Assembly (NCBI GenBank): GCA_017958245.1
Contig: JAGDDC010000172.1
Span: 1-25,673, forward strand
Direction: 5' to 3'
Source of the DNA: Lachnospiraceae bacterium
GTDB lineage: Bacteria; Bacillota_A; Clostridia; Lachnospirales; Lachnospiraceae
Length of the DNA stretch: 25,673 nt
Part shown: piece by piece, positions 16,001 through 23,084 of the stretch
Layout of the letters: each line of letters opens with the position of its first letter
Numbering within the stretch: the first letter of the stretch is position 1
Translations under genes and position numbers: made by a program
Notes under the pieces: model-generated
What the model saw: only the letters and a program-made list of their open reading frames with translations
What the model was told of the DNA's origin: nothing
The model's database searches: none

Positions 16001-17003
16001 CACGGGAGTTGACGCGAAGACGATCAGGATGGATGATGAGAAGGTGCTGTCGCTTTTCAGGTCGACAGAGGCGCTCGGGATCAGTCCTGACGACATAGAC
16101 GGCTGCGAGCTTGGGACGCTTGGTCTTCCGGAGCTTGGCACGGATTTCGTCATACAGATGCTCAAGGACACCAAGCCTCAGAGCTTCTCCGACATGATCC
16201 GGATATCGGGACTGTCGCACGGGACCGACGTGTGGCTGAACAACACGCAGACCCTGATCGCTGACGGGAAGTGTACACTCTCCTCGGCGATCTGTACGAG
16301 AGACGATATCATGACTTATCTCATATCGAAGGGGATCGAGAGCGGAAAAGCCTTCAAGATCATGGAGAGCGTGAGAAAGGGCAAGGGACTCACATCCGAG
16401 ATGGAGGAGGACATGACGGCGCACGACGTGCCCGACTGGTACATCTGGTCGTGTAAGAGGATCAAGTATATGTTCCCCAAGGCTCATGCCTGCGCTTACG
16501 TCATGATGGCCTTCAGGATCGGGTTTTATAAGATAAACTACCCGCTCGCATATTACGCGGCATACTTCGGGATCAGGGCGAAGGCCTTTGACTACGCCAA
16601 GATGTGCAGGGGACCGAAGGTACTTAAGGATAACATGAACGAGCTCAAGAAGCTTGCCAAGCCGACTCCGAATGACAAGGAGCAGCTCTCCGATATGAAA
16701 CTCGTAAAGGAGATGTATGCGAGAGGATTTGATTTCGCGCCTATAGACATCTACAAGAGCAAGGCGAGGATGTTCACCATAGTTGACGGCAAGATCATGC
16801 CGAGCCTCCTGTCGATAGCGGGACTCGGAGAGAAGGCCGCAGAGCAGATAGCGGACGAGGCCTCAAAGGGAAAGTTCATCTCCAAGGAGGACTTCAAGAC
16901 GCGCTGCGGAGTGGGACAGACTGTTGTGGATACGATGAGTGCGCTCGGCCTGCTCGACGGGCTCACGGAGTCCAACCAGATCTCACTGTTTGACCTGGTG
17001 TGA
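13017..17003 (+). CDS. polC: PolC-type DNA polymerase III alpha subunit lacking the exonuclease domain
   Basis: A 1328-residue replicative polymerase. Order: N-terminal domain (1 to about 200), a charged low-complexity linker (about 205-255), an OB-fold domain (about 270-360), a PHP domain from about 383, then the palm with Asp854 and Asp856 in PDIDLNFSGEYQ, a Cys-rich zinc module shortly before it (two CX2C pairs), fingers, and a helix-hairpin-helix segment near the C-terminus (AGLGEKAAEQIA). In typical PolC a DEDD 3'-5' exonuclease of roughly 170 residues is inserted in PHP, giving about 1440 residues. Here only about 30 residues (around 463-493) occupy that place, and no Asp-x-Glu-Thr exonuclease motif is seen anywhere. 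The ATG at 13017 is supported by AAGGGG at 13006-13011; the upstream TTG at 12987 is poorly placed. Identity as PolC is very secure. Confidence 0.96.
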   Translation: MRDDLENLRIYELGEAFPTLDLSSREKENFRQVYVTRVVQKQADGGVDIYLRCTRIISRRDIKKLEMLMQKRLFSSCGAAVTLREAFDLEEASFAKIWREYRDSFEDELMEKSMIAFSLFQAARVNVSDSGLEIAMEDSFIAKESARIIEKLANEVFTDRFGLSPVLSFAYSEVKREAEDAYGSDVSPYIFESRAFAKPAEDVSHAEEPVERGEGEVEEKTSKGKDSGEREETASKKAPANSGKAYSKAKYAKKRLPDDPEIFYGKSFEGNEVAIEEILDEIGEVVVRGKILKVETTDLQKTGKVIISFVLTDFTDSIRTKIFVEQDEKEEMLSHIAEGKFVRMKAVAKYDTYLDELGLSSVRGIKNIADYTEKRTDNAPVKRIELHAHTQMSDMDAVIKPEVLVRTAFDWGHEAIAITDHGVVQAFTEAKKAFDPKKMTDEEKERLKNFKVIYGCEGYIVDDEAEVVVDRRGHEYRPGPDGKYSDEDIRKMPAYHIILLCRNITGRTNLYRLVSESHLKYYSRVPKIPKSLLREYREGIIVGSACEAGELFQAILWDKPEKELERIASFYDYYEIQPIGNNSFMIDDDRYPQVENENDLRRLNRRIYELGEHDGKLTVATCDVHFLNPEDEVYRRIIMYAKGFEGADRQPPLYLHTTEEMLREFSYLGDESARDVVINNPKKISDMIEKINPVRPDKCPPVIEDSDKTLREICETRARAMYGDPLPKPVSERLEHELESIIKNGFAVMYIIAQKLVWKSNEDGYLVGSRGSVGSSFVATMSGITEVNPLPAHYYCKKCHYSDFDSEEVKRYSQSSGCDMPDRLCPVCGEPLEKEGHNIPFETFLGFYGDKEPDIDLNFSGEYQNKAHDYTEVIFGDGQTFRAGTVGTLADKTAFGYVLKYCEEHDLTRRDIEKERLSMGCIGVKRTTGQHPGGIIVLPLGEQIYSFTPVQHPANDMSSKTVTTHFEYHAIDQNLLKLDILGHDDPTMIRALEDYTGVDAKTIRMDDEKVLSLFRSTEALGISPDDIDGCELGTLGLPELGTDFVIQMLKDTKPQSFSDMIRISGLSHGTDVWLNNTQTLIADGKCTLSSAICTRDDIMTYLISKGIESGKAFKIMESVRKGKGLTSEMEEDMTAHDVPDWYIWSCKRIKYMFPKAHACAYVMMAFRIGFYKINYPLAYYAAYFGIRAKAFDYAKMCRGPKVLKDNMNELKKLAKPTPNDKEQLSDMKLVKEMYARGFDFAPIDIYKSKARMFTIVDGKIMPSLLSIAGLGEKAAEQIADEASKGKFISKEDFKTRCGVGQTVVDTMSALGLLDGLTESNQISLFDLV

Positions 17004-17047
17004 AATTATCTGAATTCTCACGGGAATACCGCAAAAAAGAAATACTC

Positions 17048-17093
17048 TTATAAGGCAAAAAAGGCTTGCAATTCTACGAGCCATGCCTTATAA
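17048..17093 (+). repeat. Inverted repeat embracing the tRNA promoter
   Basis: TTATAAGGCA at 17048-17057 and its perfect complement TGCCTTATAA at 17084-17093, separated by 26 bases. The right arm contains the -10 box, so a protein bound to the two arms could cover the promoter. No U-run follows, so it is not a terminator. Confidence 0.6.
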
Positions 17094-17094
17094 T
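17066..17094 (+). promoter_or_regulatory. Promoter of tRNA-Glu
   Basis: TTGCAA at 17066-17071 and a perfect TATAAT at 17089-17094 with a 17-base spacer. Transcription would start near 17101, about 35 bases before the mature tRNA. Confidence 0.85.
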
Positions 17095-17107
17095 AATCAA
17101 CGTTGAC

Positions 17108-17128
17108 GGCAAATGTAGTTCATTTGCC
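17108..17128 (+). other. Hairpin in the tRNA 5' leader
   Basis: Perfect 8-bp stem GGCAAATG/CATTTGCC with a 5-base loop, ending 7 bases before the mature tRNA 5' end. No U-run follows. It may aid 5' processing; function unknown. Confidence 0.55.
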
Positions 17129-17135
17129 AGTCCGT

Positions 17136-17207
17136 GGCGAATTGGTCAAGCGGTTAAGACGCCGCCCTCTCACGGCGGAAACAGGGGTTCGATTCCCCTA
17201 TTCGCTA
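17136..17207 (+). tRNA. tRNA-Glu (anticodon CUC)
   Basis: Cloverleaf folded by hand: acceptor GGCGAAT (17136-17142) with ATTCGCT (17200-17206, one G-U pair), discriminator A17207, a D-arm with GGTCAAGCGGTTAAGAC, anticodon stem CCGCC/GGCGG around loop CTCTCAC giving anticodon CTC, and a T-arm AGGGG-TTCGATT-CCCCT. The 3' CCA is not encoded (CTA follows). It reads GAG. It has its own promoter, leader and terminator. Confidence 0.95.
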
Positions 17208-17210
17208 CTA

Positions 17211-17240
17211 AAAGCTGTTGCGTGAAGCGACAGCTTTTTT
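17211..17240 (+). terminator. Rho-independent terminator of the tRNA unit
   Basis: An 11-bp stem with one G-U pair (17211-17221 with 17227-17237), loop GTGAA and a run of six T at 17235-17240, directly after the tRNA. Confidence 0.9.
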
Positions 17241-17286
17241 GTTTGTCTGAAAGCGTGACAGGCCACAGCCTGCGTTCTGATCTTCT

Positions 17287-17324
17287 AAAAAGAAAAACCC
17301 CGGGGCTTTGATACCCCGGGGTTT
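17287..17324 (-). terminator. Rho-independent terminator of the minus-strand operon
   Basis: Perfect 11-bp stem AAACCCCGGGG (17295-17305) with CCCCGGGGTTT (17314-17324). Read on the minus strand, the stem is followed by TTTTTCTTTTT. It lies 17 bases beyond the stop of the phosphoesterase gene. Confidence 0.9.
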
Positions 17325-17341
17325 GAACTATAATGCTTTAA

Positions 17342-19807
17342 TTACTTTGTAAGTCCTCCGATGAAAGGCTTGGGATCGAAGACAGGTGCCTTCACGGGAG
17401 CTCCGATGGTGAACGGGAACTCCGTGGTGCCCTTGAAGAACGAGCACTCATCCATAACCGTTACATGAAGTACATACTCACCTGCTTCTGTAGGCATAGC
17501 CTTGTCGGACTCGTAAGCCTTTCCTGAAGCGGTGGTTCCTGTTACGCTGTACGCAAGGAGATCGTAATCTACGAACTCTGTGACAGCCTTCTTGCTCTTA
17601 ACCTTCGTCGACTGGATATCAGCGATGTCAAGCTTGGGAGCCTTGCCGTCAGCAGTCTTGCTCTCGATGGCAACACCCTTGAAATCGATCTCGTGCTTTG
17701 TGATGTCAGGCTTGTGCTTGCCATCCTTCACAACGGTGAAGGTATCGAAAAGCTTCGAAGAATTGCCGTTGAACTCATATGTATCGTAGGTGAGCGTATC
17801 GCCCTGTACGGTAACTACAGCGTAGAACTGCTGCTGGTACTGGATAGCGCAGTGGATGTTGTTTACGGGGCTGTTTGCCGCACCGACAAGGATCTCCTTG
17901 TCAGGCATCGTGTAGTTAGACTCAACGAAGTCCTGAGAGAGAGCTATCGACTTGGTGCCGCCGTAGTTGATGGTTACATAGTGGGTTCCCTCGGGCTCTA
18001 TGTTGAACAGTCTTGCGACCTTGGTATCCTTTGTCTCAACTGCCGCTGTGTAAGGGTTGTCGTAAACGATGGTGCCGTTTCCGTCATTTGTCTCGCGGTT
18101 GTTCGATGTGAGACCGTCGAAAGTATCGCCGTTTACGTCCTTGCCATAGTAGTAAGGAACCGATCTGTTGTAGGAGTGGTCATGTCCCTGAAGCACGAGG
18201 TCAACCTTGTACTCTGCATAGAGAGGAGCAAGGTTCTTTCTCAGCTGTACGGAACCGCCGTCCATCGAGTGGTAACCCTGAGTGATCATACCTGCGTGAG
18301 AGAGCATTACGATCCAGTTGATCTTGCCTTCCTCGCGGAGCTTCGCTGCGTTCTCGAGCTGACCCTTGATCCATGCGTACTGCTCTCTGTAATCGGCTCT
18401 TGAATCGTACTCGCCCGAACCGCCGTCAAGAGAACCCGACTCGTTGGAGTTTGTACCGATCATGTATACGTTGCCGAGGATGTAGGAGTAGCATCCGCCG
18501 GCCCTGTGGCTGTTGTGCTTGCCGTCGGGGCAATAGTTTGCAAAATCGATATCGAACATGCTGAAGAAGCAGTCCTCTGTGGTGTCGTGGTTACCTGCGA
18601 CGGGGATGATGACCGTGCTCAACATGTTCTTCGAGAAATCCTGAGCCATGTTGTACTGCTCGATGAAGTAGTTTCCGTCGTGGCACTCATCGGTGATATC
18701 ACCGGTATTGGTCATACCTACGAGGTATGTGTCCTTGTCCTTTGCAACTCTCTCGTGAGCCTCGTCTACGAGTGCAGCAAACTGCATGTACTCTGAAACT
18801 TCAGTTGCCTGAGGGTCTGTTACGTGGATGAAGCTGAACTTCTCTTCCTTGGTGTTTACCTTGAACTGACCTACCGGCGACCAGCCTTCGCTGCTGCCGA
18901 CTCTGTAGTAGCAGGAGGTACCCTCGGGAAGGTTCTCAAGGTGTGCCTTGTGGCAGTAGTAAGTAGCGGAATCGTCGGAGTTTACGAGCTTTACGTTGAA
19001 GTAATCATCAACACTCTTTACATCGCCCGAGCCGTCCTTCTTGTAGTTTGCATCCCAGTCATATGTAGCGATGTCTGCAACCTTAGCGGTGTCAACATAC
19101 TGAACCATCTGACCTTTGGGATTGACATCCTTTGTTCTCCAAGCAAAACCGCGTGAGAAAACGTCGCTGTAGTATGTCTGCGAAACGCCGCCTACGCTGG
19201 GATCTGCCTTGTAGCTGAAGTACTTCTTTACAGAGGTGTCTGTGAGGACGCCGCCGTATGAGAAAGTCATGGTCTCGCCTGCGGGGCAGTCATCTGCCTT
19301 GAAGCGCAGTGCGAAGAGTGTCTGTCCCCAGTAATCCTCGGGGAGCTCGATAGCGAGGTAACCGTTCTTGTCGGTCTTTCCGAAGTATCCGAGATCGATG
19401 GAATCCCAACCCTCGGGATCGTCGATCAGACCCTGGATCTGGATCGTCGAAAGAGCAATGCCTTCGCTGTAGGTGTACTTAAGGATCAGGTAATCGCCTT
19501 CCTTAACAGGGATACCCTTGCCGCTGTTTAAGATCATGCGGACACGTACCGAGTCATCGCCTTCGGAGACGAACTTCATCTTGCCGCCCGAGGGCTTCTG
19601 GCCGATCAGACAGCCGCTCTCTGTGTAGAGCCACTTTGCCTTGATCGGAGTCTTTTCACTTCTGAGTGTACCTGTGACATCGCCAACTGTGAGCGTCTTG
19701 TCAGCAGCATTTGCAGTCTGGGTTCTGCCGCCCATATTCATGCAGCCGATGATCATGACAAGAGCGATGATGAACGCCAGAGGCTTTATAAAATAAGCTT
19801 TTTTCAT
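17342..19807 (-). CDS. Exported metallophosphoesterase, purple-acid-phosphatase-like, with N-terminal Fn3-like domain
   Basis: An 821-residue exported protein. The N-terminus has a hydrophobic signal with Ile-Ile-Gly-Cys22, a plausible lipobox, and also a possible signal peptidase I site near residue 34. Residues about 35-200 are beta-rich, about 205-325 resemble the Fn3-like domain that precedes purple acid phosphatase cores, and about 326-640 form a calcineurin-like phosphoesterase: Asp331 (HVTDPQ), Asp370 (NTGDITDE), Asn406-His407 (GNHD), His504 (LSHAG), His542 and His544 (GHDHSYNR). The Tyr of the plant-type GDxxY motif is replaced by Asp373. A C-terminal Ig-like part follows. It is the second gene of a minus-strand operon, 14 bases after the upstream stop, with AGGAGG at 19814-19819. 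It probably removes phosphate from an extracellular ester; the substrate is unknown. Confidence 0.88.
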   Translation of the reverse strand: MKKAYFIKPLAFIIALVMIIGCMNMGGRTQTANAADKTLTVGDVTGTLRSEKTPIKAKWLYTESGCLIGQKPSGGKMKFVSEGDDSVRVRMILNSGKGIPVKEGDYLILKYTYSEGIALSTIQIQGLIDDPEGWDSIDLGYFGKTDKNGYLAIELPEDYWGQTLFALRFKADDCPAGETMTFSYGGVLTDTSVKKYFSYKADPSVGGVSQTYYSDVFSRGFAWRTKDVNPKGQMVQYVDTAKVADIATYDWDANYKKDGSGDVKSVDDYFNVKLVNSDDSATYYCHKAHLENLPEGTSCYYRVGSSEGWSPVGQFKVNTKEEKFSFIHVTDPQATEVSEYMQFAALVDEAHERVAKDKDTYLVGMTNTGDITDECHDGNYFIEQYNMAQDFSKNMLSTVIIPVAGNHDTTEDCFFSMFDIDFANYCPDGKHNSHRAGGCYSYILGNVYMIGTNSNESGSLDGGSGEYDSRADYREQYAWIKGQLENAAKLREEGKINWIVMLSHAGMITQGYHSMDGGSVQLRKNLAPLYAEYKVDLVLQGHDHSYNRSVPYYYGKDVNGDTFDGLTSNNRETNDGNGTIVYDNPYTAAVETKDTKVARLFNIEPEGTHYVTINYGGTKSIALSQDFVESNYTMPDKEILVGAANSPVNNIHCAIQYQQQFYAVVTVQGDTLTYDTYEFNGNSSKLFDTFTVVKDGKHKPDITKHEIDFKGVAIESKTADGKAPKLDIADIQSTKVKSKKAVTEFVDYDLLAYSVTGTTASGKAYESDKAMPTEAGEYVLHVTVMDECSFFKGTTEFPFTIGAPVKAPVFDPKPFIGGLTK

Positions 19808-19821
19808 CTGGATCCTCCTGT

Positions 19822-22662
19822 TTATTTCGTAATCTCAATGAAGTAGAGATCGATGCGGTTGTTTGCGTCAACAGCTCTGTTCGCAAGTCTGATCGCGGGC
19901 TTCTTCGTAGCGGGATCAACGATCGCGCACGCAACGGTGAGCTTGCCCTTTGCGGAAGCAGGGATCTTGATGTTCGCAGTAGCGGTGATGGTCTTGCCGG
20001 GCATGCAGGTAGTGAGATCTGCCTTGCTGATAGCCTTTGCAACAACCTTGCCGTTCTTGTCGAGCAAACTAAGCTCTACAGGATAGTTGTAGTAAATAGG
20101 TGCGATTCCGGTGTTTTCGATTGTTACGCTAACCTTGAGCGATGAGCCTGCCTTTGCGCTCTTTGTGTAGGAAGCGTCCTTCACTCTGAAGCGGTAGCCC
20201 ATGATGCGCTGCAGGTAGTTGATGTTTGTCTGATAGAAGAATGCGTCAAAATCAGTTCCGAGCAGATCTGCGGGTGAGCAGGGAGCCTGCCAGGATGTAT
20301 GAGCATCCTTGATGTAACCGAGAGTCTTAAGGAAGTTCTCGTTGTTGAGGTAACGTACGCTGTCGCCGTTTGCGAACTCGCCGCCCGAGTAGTTCTTCTT
20401 CCAGAAATCAGGCATCATCGAGATCTGCATCTTGCCTTCACCGGTTACGTCGTTGAAGAGGCCGAGACCTTTCTTCTTTGCAAATGCGCCCTGGTTTCTA
20501 GTACCGGACTTAACGTTCTTGAAGTTGTTCAGATAAGCGTTGATGTACTTCTTCTGAACTGCCTCGCTCGGGAAATCACCTGAACCGAAGCCTTCGCTCT
20601 CGGGAGATTCCTTCTCGGGCCATGTGTGGAACTCGCCCCAGTGGCCTAAGCTTCCGATCTCTGCGTATGCTGTGATGCTTGTGTCATCGAGCTTCTTTGC
20701 AAGTTCCTTGAAGAGCTCGGTATGACCGTTGATCATGATCTTGCTCTCATAGTTGGGTGAGAAGCCTGCTCCGCCGATCGAACTGTACATGTTGTAGAAG
20801 GTACCTGCGTTCTTTGTCGTGCCTGCAAGTGTCTCGTTGCAGAGCTCAACGAAGAGCCATACGGGGATGTCCATACGGAAATCGCCTGTTGCAAGGAGCT
20901 TCTCTACAGCTTCTGCGGAAGCCTTGCCGTCAGAACCGAGGAGTGAATACTTCTCCATGAACTTCTTGTCAACAGCTTCGCCGTAGATCTCTTCAGCTCT
21001 GCTGCCTGTGAGAGGCTCAGGGTTGTCGATGATGAATCTGAAGACGAACTTCACGCCGTGCTTCTTCCAGTAATCGAAGTTGTATGTCTCTTCGATGTTC
21101 TTCCAGTCAACCTTTCCCTTGGTGGGAACTGCATCTGCCCACGAGATGGGAAGATAAGCAAGACTGTAGTTGTAAGCAAGGTTCTCGGCGTTGTCCATGT
21201 TCATGTTTGCCCATACGCCGTATCCCTCGAAAGGATTGCTGTAGTTCTCGAAATCCTCGAAAGGATAAACCTTGTTCTTGTCGTAAGACATCTTGAACGA
21301 AGCCTTTACTTCAAGGTACTTCTTTGCGGGAAGCTTTACAGCGTCGTCCTTTGCCGTAACTGCTATCTTTACCTTCTTCGGATTGCCGAGATCCTTGAGG
21401 TAGAGCTTCATGGTAACGTTGTCTGCCGCATAGTCGATGTCTGCCGCAGCGATCCTCTCGCCCACGGTATCTTTCGCTGCAACCTTGTAAAGAACGCCGT
21501 TCCTTACAACATAGTCAGCACCTGCGAGGCCCTTGTAGCTGTAGCCTGCCTTTGCCTTTGTGTCGAGGATCCATACGTTCTGAGTATCGAGGTCCTCTTC
21601 CTTTGCGCTGAGCATTGTGTAGAGACGGTACTGAGTCTTGATAGCGTCGATCTCATAGCCGTTCTTCTTTGCCTTGTTGTACTTAACGGTGAACCACTCA
21701 CCCTTCTTGCCGTCGAAGATATCCTCTGTGATCGGAACGTTTTCGCCCTTCTTGATCTTGACATCGAAAGCCTTGATCTCAGAACGGATGCCGCTCTTAA
21801 CCTTGAGGTTGATCTTGTAGGTTCCGGGTCCGAGGAGCTGATCGCCAACGATGAGCTTGTTGCCCTTGATGACGAACTTGTTGTTGTCCTTGCCTTTTAC
21901 AGCGCTGAAAGCGAAGCTGTAAGAGTACTTCTTGCCGTCGCCGCCCTTTGCGGTGAAGGAACCGATCGTTCCGCCGGGAAGAGTGGCACTCGTCAGAGCG
22001 CGCATATCCTTCGCAGGCTTAAATGCAAAACCGCTGATACCGGGCTCGTCGGATTTGATGGTCGCATCCTTGAGTGAAGGAAGCTTTGTGATCGAATCGT
22101 TGGGATATGTGAAAGCTGTGTTCCAGCTTGCATCCCTGAGTGTGATGTTGAAGGTGGCGTTCTTGAGGTCGTAATCCTTTCCTTTGTACTTAAGGAGAGA
22201 ACGTGCGACTCTGTACTCGGTGACAGCTTTGTCATCCGAACGTCCCATCTCGATCTCGTCAACTTCTGTGTTGGGCCACTCGCCGATTTCGGTCATGTAG
22301 AGATTCTCGTTCTCAACCATGAACTCGAAACCGCCGCCGTAGTCCTGGAAACCTGTCTTCTCATCGCCGTCGAGGTCGATGAATACCTGACTGTGTTCCC
22401 AGCCTGTTACGTCGTTGAGCATGAACAGAACATATACATACTCATCGTCATAGAATGCTGCGACGCGGTCAAATGCGCCGTCTGTTTCCGAGAGGATGTC
22501 TTTTATGTTCATCCAGTCGTTGACTGCGCCGTCAAGTTCTATCTTTGCGAGGGACTTTGCAGCCTTTGCAGTGGCAGCGCCACTCAAGGAAGCAAATGCC
22601 ATCGCCAGAACAAGTATGGCGCAAAGCATTGGTGTAAACTTCTTTCCCAATAAGTTTCTCAT
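19822..22662 (-). CDS. Secreted glycoside-hydrolase-like protein with N-terminal CBM9-like domain and C-terminal DUF4832-type region
   Basis: A 946-residue protein with a clear signal peptide (cleavage near residue 35, Lys-Ala-Ala). Residues about 37-190 resemble family 9-type carbohydrate-binding/DOMON modules (DGAVNDW, YDDEYVYVLF, FIDLDGDEKTGF). Residues about 195-455 are Ig-like and lysine-rich. From about residue 466 (EDFENYSNPFEGYG) there is a probable TIM barrel like those paired with DUF4832, with Glu677 in GHWGEFH as a candidate catalytic residue. Residues about 800-946 read as the DUF4832-type beta domain (IENTGIAPIYYNYPVELSL). The start has GGAGGTG (complement at 22667-22673). It leads the operon with the phosphoesterase. 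By eye both genes prefer ATC over ATA and use few AGG codons, suggesting high expression. Polysaccharide binding or cleavage is likely; substrate unknown. Confidence 0.8.
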   Translation of the reverse strand: MRNLLGKKFTPMLCAILVLAMAFASLSGAATAKAAKSLAKIELDGAVNDWMNIKDILSETDGAFDRVAAFYDDEYVYVLFMLNDVTGWEHSQVFIDLDGDEKTGFQDYGGGFEFMVENENLYMTEIGEWPNTEVDEIEMGRSDDKAVTEYRVARSLLKYKGKDYDLKNATFNITLRDASWNTAFTYPNDSITKLPSLKDATIKSDEPGISGFAFKPAKDMRALTSATLPGGTIGSFTAKGGDGKKYSYSFAFSAVKGKDNNKFVIKGNKLIVGDQLLGPGTYKINLKVKSGIRSEIKAFDVKIKKGENVPITEDIFDGKKGEWFTVKYNKAKKNGYEIDAIKTQYRLYTMLSAKEEDLDTQNVWILDTKAKAGYSYKGLAGADYVVRNGVLYKVAAKDTVGERIAAADIDYAADNVTMKLYLKDLGNPKKVKIAVTAKDDAVKLPAKKYLEVKASFKMSYDKNKVYPFEDFENYSNPFEGYGVWANMNMDNAENLAYNYSLAYLPISWADAVPTKGKVDWKNIEETYNFDYWKKHGVKFVFRFIIDNPEPLTGSRAEEIYGEAVDKKFMEKYSLLGSDGKASAEAVEKLLATGDFRMDIPVWLFVELCNETLAGTTKNAGTFYNMYSSIGGAGFSPNYESKIMINGHTELFKELAKKLDDTSITAYAEIGSLGHWGEFHTWPEKESPESEGFGSGDFPSEAVQKKYINAYLNNFKNVKSGTRNQGAFAKKKGLGLFNDVTGEGKMQISMMPDFWKKNYSGGEFANGDSVRYLNNENFLKTLGYIKDAHTSWQAPCSPADLLGTDFDAFFYQTNINYLQRIMGYRFRVKDASYTKSAKAGSSLKVSVTIENTGIAPIYYNYPVELSLLDKNGKVVAKAISKADLTTCMPGKTITATANIKIPASAKGKLTVACAIVDPATKKPAIRLANRAVDANNRIDLYFIEITK

Positions 22663-22699
22663 ACAACACCTCCAATTTCGTTATATGTGTTACCCTTAT

Positions 22700-22705
22700 A
22701 TTATA
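22700..22705 (-). promoter_or_regulatory. -10 box for the minus-strand operon
   Basis: A perfect TATAAT on the minus strand, about 37 bases before the start at 22662. No good -35 box lies 16-18 bases upstream, so an activator may be needed. Confidence 0.6.
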
Positions 22706-22745
22706 GTGATTTTTCACAAGTTTTTGTTGCGTGATTTTTGCACAA
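22706..22745 (-). repeat. Operator-like direct repeat next to the -10 box
   Basis: GTGATTTTTCACAA at 22706-22719 and GTGATTTTTGCACAA at 22731-22745 (plus-strand reading), starts 25 bases apart; a partial third copy, TTTTTGCACA, lies at 22756-22765. The first holds the palindrome GTGA-N4-TCAC and touches the -10 box, a repressor-like position. Confidence 0.6.
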
Positions 22746-22792
22746 TTTTGCTTATTTTTTGCACATTCTGTTGCTTCGTTACCTTTTTTGTT

Positions 22793-22808
22793 ACGCAAAT
22801 TGTTGCGT
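22793..22808. repeat. Inverted repeat ACGCAA-N4-TTGCGT
   Basis: Perfect 6-bp arms 4 bases apart, in the usual size range of a dimeric regulator site, about 90 bases upstream of the minus-strand -10 box. Confidence 0.6.
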
Positions 22809-22882
22809 TTTAGCCAAACGCCTGCCTCTGCGGGGTTCCTCGCTTGGATAATGTGTCCAAACAAACGGAAGGACGGGGTCGT

Positions 22883-22904
22883 TTGCGTGGAAACGTTTAC
22901 GCAA
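22883..22904. promoter_or_regulatory. Inverted repeat TTGCGT-N10-ACGCAA with a LacI/CcpA-like core
   Basis: The arms at 22883-22888 and 22899-22904 enclose AAACGTTT. TGGAAACGTTTACG at 22888-22901 fits the catabolite-responsive (cre) consensus TGNAANCGNWNNCA at all but the last base. It suggests LacI-family control. Confidence 0.55.
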
Positions 22905-22936
22905 CATAAACGAGTGTTTACGTAACATAAGCAAAT
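22895..22936. repeat. 21-base tandem duplication
   Basis: Two adjacent 21-base units (22895-22915 and 22916-22936) sharing GTTTACGYAACATAARC, followed by a partial third start, GTTTA, at 22937. The 21-base period is two helical turns. Confidence 0.75.
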
Positions 22937-22999
22937 GTTTAGCCCGATGTTTCTCTTTTGTTTCACGGGTCAAATATACTTCTAAAAAAGGAAGGCTTC

Positions 23000-23008
23000 T
23001 GATATAAT
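23000..23008 (+). promoter_or_regulatory. Extended -10 promoter of mazG
   Basis: TGATATAAT: a perfect TATAAT at 23003-23008 with the TGN extension. No convincing -35 box, as is common for extended -10 promoters. The leader to mazG would be about 70 bases. Confidence 0.65.
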
Positions 23009-23084
23009 CATAGACAGGTCGGTGCGCGGATGTGCGGGCGACCTGAGAGCGGGCCGCAAAGGAGCCTGCGCGGGAAGGAGACAG

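Larger units (their letters stand above)
22663..23084. other. Divergent AT-rich regulatory region (about 420 bases)
   Basis: It separates the minus-strand exported-protein operon from mazG. It contains a perfect minus-strand -10 box, two direct repeats of a GTGA-T-rich-CAC element, five exact copies of TTGCGT/ACGCAA, two inverted repeats built from that hexamer, a 21-base tandem duplication and an extended -10 promoter for mazG. No small gene with a good ribosome binding site was seen. Confidence 0.7.

Noticed and set aside
21058..22077. A 339-codon plus-strand open frame within the DUF4832-type gene
   Set aside because: Leu/Val/Cys-rich shadow of a well-supported minus-strand gene; no start signal.
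22895..22942. Possible CRISPR array
   Set aside because: Only two adjacent 21-base units with no spacers and no cas genes; it is a tandem duplication.
23022..23084. Upstream extension of mazG to 23022
   Set aside because: No ribosome binding site, Cys/Arg/Gly-rich residues unlike the family, and AAGGAG is placed exactly for the ATG at 23085.
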